Assembly: GCA_035582835.1 (NCBI GenBank)
Contig: JAYKAV010002788.1
Location: forward strand, 3,589,049-3,653,048
Direction of reading: 5' to 3'
Length of the DNA stretch: 64,000 nt
Source of the DNA: Phoebastria nigripes
Taxonomy: Eukaryota; Chordata; Aves; Procellariiformes; Diomedeidae
Shown here: positions 59,457 to 64,000 of the stretch, piece by piece
How the letters are laid out: each line of letters starts with the position of its first letter
Numbering within the stretch: the first letter of the stretch is position 1
Translations under genes and position numbers: made by a program
Notes under the pieces: generated by a model
Told to the model about the DNA's origin: nothing
Databases searched by the model: none
Seen by the model: only the letters and a program-made list of their open reading frames with translations

Positions 59457-62400
59457 GAGAACCTCTTTTCGGCTAGATTACACACATATGTGCACGTGCT
59501 CAGGCGTACGTACACACGGGCACAGGCACATATACGCAGCAAGCCAGATTCAGGATGCACAGCTGATTGGCACCACTTTACTTCAGTGATTTTATACTTG
59601 AGGCACACTGGCACAGACAAGATCAGAACAAAGCCTCATAAATAGAGTGAAAAAGCGAGTCCAAGTCAGAAATTTTGATCTGAAACTGAATTCTCCCTGC
59701 AAAATGCAGGGAGTCAGGAAAAGAGGAGTTGATAATTCATCTAGCAGGTGATTTTAGGACAATTTGAGAAGCAAGAACAAAAAGAAATGCTGCCTCAGGT
59801 AGAATTGAATCCCCCATCTTTGACAGAATGCATGTAAAGGAAGAGGATGTTAAATGTGGTTGTTTGCAAGCATGGACTTCCCTCTTTCACACTCACGTGT
59901 GGACAGAGAAGGAGAACAAAGGAGAGGATGGCAGGTATTTTGTGGCGAAAGAATAAAAGACCACTGCAGCATGATTTCAGGACTGCTGGAGTAGAGCGCA
60001 GTCCCTAGCTGTCAAGAGGCCCAGATCGTGTTCATACGCTGCAGAACGGCTTTTTTCCCCCAACCCTCTTGGAGTGCTTCCAGTTATCCCCTTTCAACTG
60101 CAGTTTTTCTTATCTTTAGGACAGGTTACGCATGAGTTCCTAGGGCAAGGAGAAGCTTCGCTGACCACAGTGAGCTGCTAGACAAAGATGTACTGGCATC
60201 TTCTGTTGGTTTCCTGATTTTTCACAGCTAATTTGGGGGCAGGTATTTCAGGTAAAGTGTCAGCTTTAATTCACAGCCCCTTCAAAGCTACTTTCATATG
60301 GAGCCANGTAACCTCTCAGAGTCTGGTACCTCCAGGTCAGGGTTGAGGGCAGCAGAAAGATTTTACTGACAGTGCAGCTGTTTGCACCATACCCAACCAC
60401 GTGGATAAATAAAGGGCTATAATTTAGCCAAGATAACCTTTGCGATAACCTTACAAATGCTGACATAAACCATATGTGCTGCCCAATCCCAGAAAGGCAA
60501 AGACAAACCTTACATAAACTCCCAACTTTACAAAATTTACATGGTAGCATATCCAGGAACATTCATAATAGAGAGGGATCCCACTTTCAGGCCTAGATTT
60601 TAAAGCCCCTGCAGCACAGGGAGTAGAAGGTCACCTCCAATAACATGAGACGTGTATCAAATGAGAAAAGTAGCCAAAGCAGACTAGAAGGCATTGTGTA
60701 CCTCAAAGGTAAAAGCTTTCCTCAACTGTTTGTTGTCTGCATCTTTTATTCAGATAGCTGGACAAGATAAATGGGACAGATATGCAAGCACATCAAAATG
60801 CAATGATTAAACGGAAACCTCTAACTGGTCATCTTGAAGGACAAAGCTGCATCTTCTGTGGTTAATTTGCTCCCAATTATTTTTTTTCCTGGTTCTATTT
60901 TTGTAGAGCTCCCAGAGCTNCGCTAATGGTAGAGAAAAAGAGTAATGGAGATAATTGGGAACATCCTGAATAACCTAATTCCAATGTCCCTACNGTATGA
61001 CTAGACACCTAAAGGATGTCTCCAGGACAATGTCAGCCGGCATGAAAGGCTGCGGCAAAGGCATCAGAGTGAGGTCACTCTGTTTAAATGCTTGTTGGCA
61101 CTTTCAGTTAATAAAAGTCACTTGGGAAGTATTTCCTTTTATGTCTGACAGGTTTCTCTTTTTGCCCTTTATATATGATGTGTTACCATGAATGCAGTTC
61201 ATCCACTGTTTAATCATCCTGTCTGTTCATGGTGCATAGATAGCGCATCATTTTGTACGTAGGACATAAGGGCCCAGGTTTCAGAGAACATTAGCGTTCT
61301 GAGGCAGGACTCGGGAGTGGAAAGATGACACCATAGTTAGGCGTCTTGCTTAGGAGTTGGCATTTGAGGCTTCTGCTCCCCCTGCAGCACAGGCAACTTT
61401 GCCGCACAGGTACGTGAACACAGCAGGAGCATGGGCGTGAGTGTCGGGGCAGCTGGGGGACACCAGCTGGAGCATCTCACTTCAGAGAGCATGCACAGTG
61501 GTGCAGGCAGTCACAGGGACGGGGAAGTGGGTTGNGAGCATCCCATAGCTGTCAACTGTTGTGTATCCAGAACTGCTTCGTCCCAGTGCCTCCTTGGAAA
61601 ATGAACGAGATTTCACTTCCCTGGGTGCTTTCAGGAAGAACACACTGACACAGCTGTAAAGTGCCCGGATCCACTGCGATGGGGGGACATATCAGTAAAT
61701 AAGAGCAATCTGAGATGACAAATGGTTGGCCCAGGCTGTACTCAAAACATGGTCCTAGCTGTCTCATGAGGGTCCTCAGTTCTGAAAACTGGCACCAATA
61801 AATTAATGGAAATAAGATTAATTTTAAATTCCCCACCTGAAAAGCAAATACCAAAGTCACAGGTGCTATCATCTTCAGTACCTGCAGGAGTTGTCCATAA
61901 CAAACATGTTCAGCAAATGTAGGGGCAGGAAGGACGTTTTGTCCCGGTATTTACTGCACCTTCTGGCCAGTGTCCTCTTGCAGCATTGAGCAGGGATGAT
62001 GATGTGTCAGCTCCAGGGGAAGATACCCCCCTCTTGTCACAGTTTCCTGACCTCGCTAGGGTCCAGCATGGTGCCTGGACCCCTTCTCTAATAAGTGTTT
62101 TTAATTCTATATATNAGCACGTATATTTTAGTACATAACTATGTGGACTGCCAAGTCAGGTCAGAGCTTGATGTTTGACTATTTTGCCATAAAGCAAGAG
62201 CTTTAAAAATTTCAGGCTTGGATAAATAATCGCTGCCCTTTTTTTAAGGAATTTATTTACAAGAGCATCAAAATGAAAGTGACAGCAGTGGCAGCAAGGA
62301 AATTACCGCTGCCTAATTGGGCCCAAAGAGAGTTTGGGGCCTGAAACGTCCCTTCATGTAGATTGACAGAGAAAAGCAAAGCATACTAGACACATGCACA

Positions 62401-64000
62401 TTGACTTTACCAGTCCTTAAATTTCTTATTTTTCTGCTAGTCCCTGAAGTGCAAAAAGTGCTATATTCTTCCCTGCTTCTGTTCCTGTGTTCAGAGGCTT
62501 GTAGGATTTGCAGTTGGAGATGTTTATTCATCATTAGACTTGAAAACAAACTTGCCAGGCACTCTTTGTTGACCTTGTTCAGTTCCATGCAGGAACACAG
62601 AGCCAGCCTAGTAATTCTGCTGCTGTGTGTCTCCTAGGCAATCCTGCTCAATGCTGACCAACTTCTTGTAAAAAGAGCTGCAAAAATGCCAAGTACTGGC
62701 TGCTGCACTTACAAATACACCTTGTTCCTTCACAGAGGGCCCAGAATTTCACAGGGGAGCTTGCACATCTTTGCAGCACTGCCCTTCAAAAGTGTCCAGC
62801 GCAGGCACAGCCCTTTGTTACCATGCCATTGGTTATAAAACAAAATCAAAAAGCCTTTAATTATTTCACTAGAAACAAAACTATCTTCAGCTGGGAGGTG
62901 GGGAGGGGTTCACCAGAAAATTGTTTGATCTGGGCTACTAACCAAATAGAAATTTCCATGGCTTCAAGGTTGTAAGCCATAGCATTTTAGATCACTGGGA
63001 TTGAATAACTGCTTGAGATTAAACTTTCTTAAGTTAAAGGTTGATGGTTCTGCATGTCTTACAGGATTTGGTTCTAATTTCAGCTTTTTTTTTTTTTAAA
63101 TAAAAGAGATAAATGGAGATAATTCCCCAAATAACCTCCATGCTTGAAGGTCTGGAGCTGCCCCACAAGCACAGCATGGGCCTGGGAGCCAGCAGGGAGG
63201 AGCACCAGGCTGATTGCAATAGCTCGGCTAGATCAGCCCCAGGCAGGGGGGTCAGAGCCCTGTGGGTGGGGACCATCGGTCTGGCAGGGCTTAGCCTCAC
63301 TGGGCTGCCACATTGCACAAGAGCACTCATGTGAGTGTCCCCCACGCTCTTTATCCATTCTTACTTAAAGAAAGATGTCTAATTTTCACAACAAAAACTT
63401 CACAGTAAAAGGTGTGCATTAAAAATGTGGGGAAGGAAAAATATAACCCCAGCCTCTATATGAGATAAGAATATGAGTCCAAAGAGCATGAGGACATAGA
63501 GGCAGCACAATTTATCCTACAGAATTCGAAACAAAGAAAGCGCATGCCAGGCTCCAATGTTTAAAAAAGCCCTGTGACTGAATTACATGAAAAAGGTTCA
63601 ATCACAGCAGAAAATTGAGTTAGGTTAATGGAGAAGCTGTCACTTTTAAAGATGTAGAAAGTTGCAAGATCAGATTTGTCATCAGAAGTCAAATTGGTGA
63701 AATTTACCTTGCTTGTAATAAAAAAAGAATATTAAGCATCATTCCAAAAAGAAGCTTTAGAGAAATGCATAATCCTCTTTCTATGGAGTTTTATTTCAGA
63801 AAGGAGCAATTCTGCACATGATTTTTTTTTTCCTGTGAATAAATTTGTTAAGCCTGAGAATATGGAGTCCATTATATGGTCCCATAGTCAGATAGCACGA
63901 TACGCAGCTGTGAGATGTGTTATTATGCAGCAGAGATATAGCACAATTGCAATGAGTCTTCTCAGAAGGGTTGCAAATCCAGTAAGAAGGGTAAGTTTTA
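59457..64000. other. Non-coding interval to the window end
   Basis: No exon or confidently named repeat. CA/TG-rich DNA lies at 59479-59538 and a T13 run at 63085-63097. A weak old-repeat scrap may lie at 61267-61350. Ns lie at 60306, 60920, 60994, 61534 and 62115. Frames are at most 106 codons without domains. Confidence 0.5.

Noticed and set aside
59740..59830. Possible antisense MIR ending in GAATTGAATCCCCC
   Set aside because: Only the B-box-like word fits; the core and A-box side could not be followed.
61267..61350. GGGCCCAGGTTTCAGAGAA and TTAGGCGTCTTGCTTAGGAG words resembling old sauropsid repeats
   Set aside because: The two pieces are separated and diverged; no full-element order could be followed by eye.
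1..64000. CRISPR arrays, bacterial operons, phage or toxin-antitoxin modules
   Set aside because: No spaced direct repeats, no long coding density and clear vertebrate retroelement fossils; the DNA is eukaryotic and non-coding.

Overview
The window looks like vertebrate nuclear DNA from a gene-poor region, most likely from a sauropsid (bird, crocodilian or turtle). Three things point there. Two decayed CR1 retrotransposons read like the CR1 copies of turtles and archosaurs. Several short palindromic MITE-like elements resemble families I know from turtles and crocodilians. MIR-type tRNA-derived SINE fossils are also present. No recently inserted repeat was recognised, so an archosaur is my first guess, with a bird slightly favoured. 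This is inference, not a measured identification.

I find no protein-coding gene or exon that I can support. The longest open frames (238 codons at 18018-18734 and 220 codons at 30458-31120, both minus strand) have no recognisable domain. They sit in GC-rich DNA and look like chance. No rRNA, true tRNA, CRISPR array, retrovirus or bacterial-type operon was seen.

Layout. From 1 to 5.9 kb there is unannotated DNA with a GC-rich block at 1.5-3.4 kb. At 5.9-7.3 kb an antisense MIR-like SINE is followed by a sense-strand CR1 fragment. A CpG-dense 100-bp patch lies at 9.87-9.98 kb. At 11.4-11.7 kb an AT-rich segment carries an inverted pair of octamer motifs. Another MIR-like fossil lies at 13.3 kb, and a direct repeat and a hairpin lie at 14.7-14.9 kb. 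A perfect inverted repeat and a hexamer repeat lie at 16.1 kb. From 17 to 30 kb the DNA is non-coding, with two or three enhancer-like stretches, of which 26.67-26.97 kb is the best. From 30 to 54 kb there are sparse old repeats (a tRNA-like SINE piece and three palindromic elements) and a paired homeodomain-type motif at 46.2 kb. At 54.86-56.07 kb lies an antisense CR1 with an internal deletion. From 56.4 to 57.7 kb there are two homeodomain-site clusters. At 59.2-59.5 kb lies another palindromic element. The remainder is featureless to me.

With no genes, the DNA cannot be assigned a pathway. The simplest reading is a large intron or intergenic gene desert with dispersed regulatory candidates. 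I did not find an undescribed multi-gene system. The items most worth testing are the CpG patch, the motif clusters at 11.4, 26.8, 46.2 and 57.5 kb, and the hairpin at 14.8 kb.
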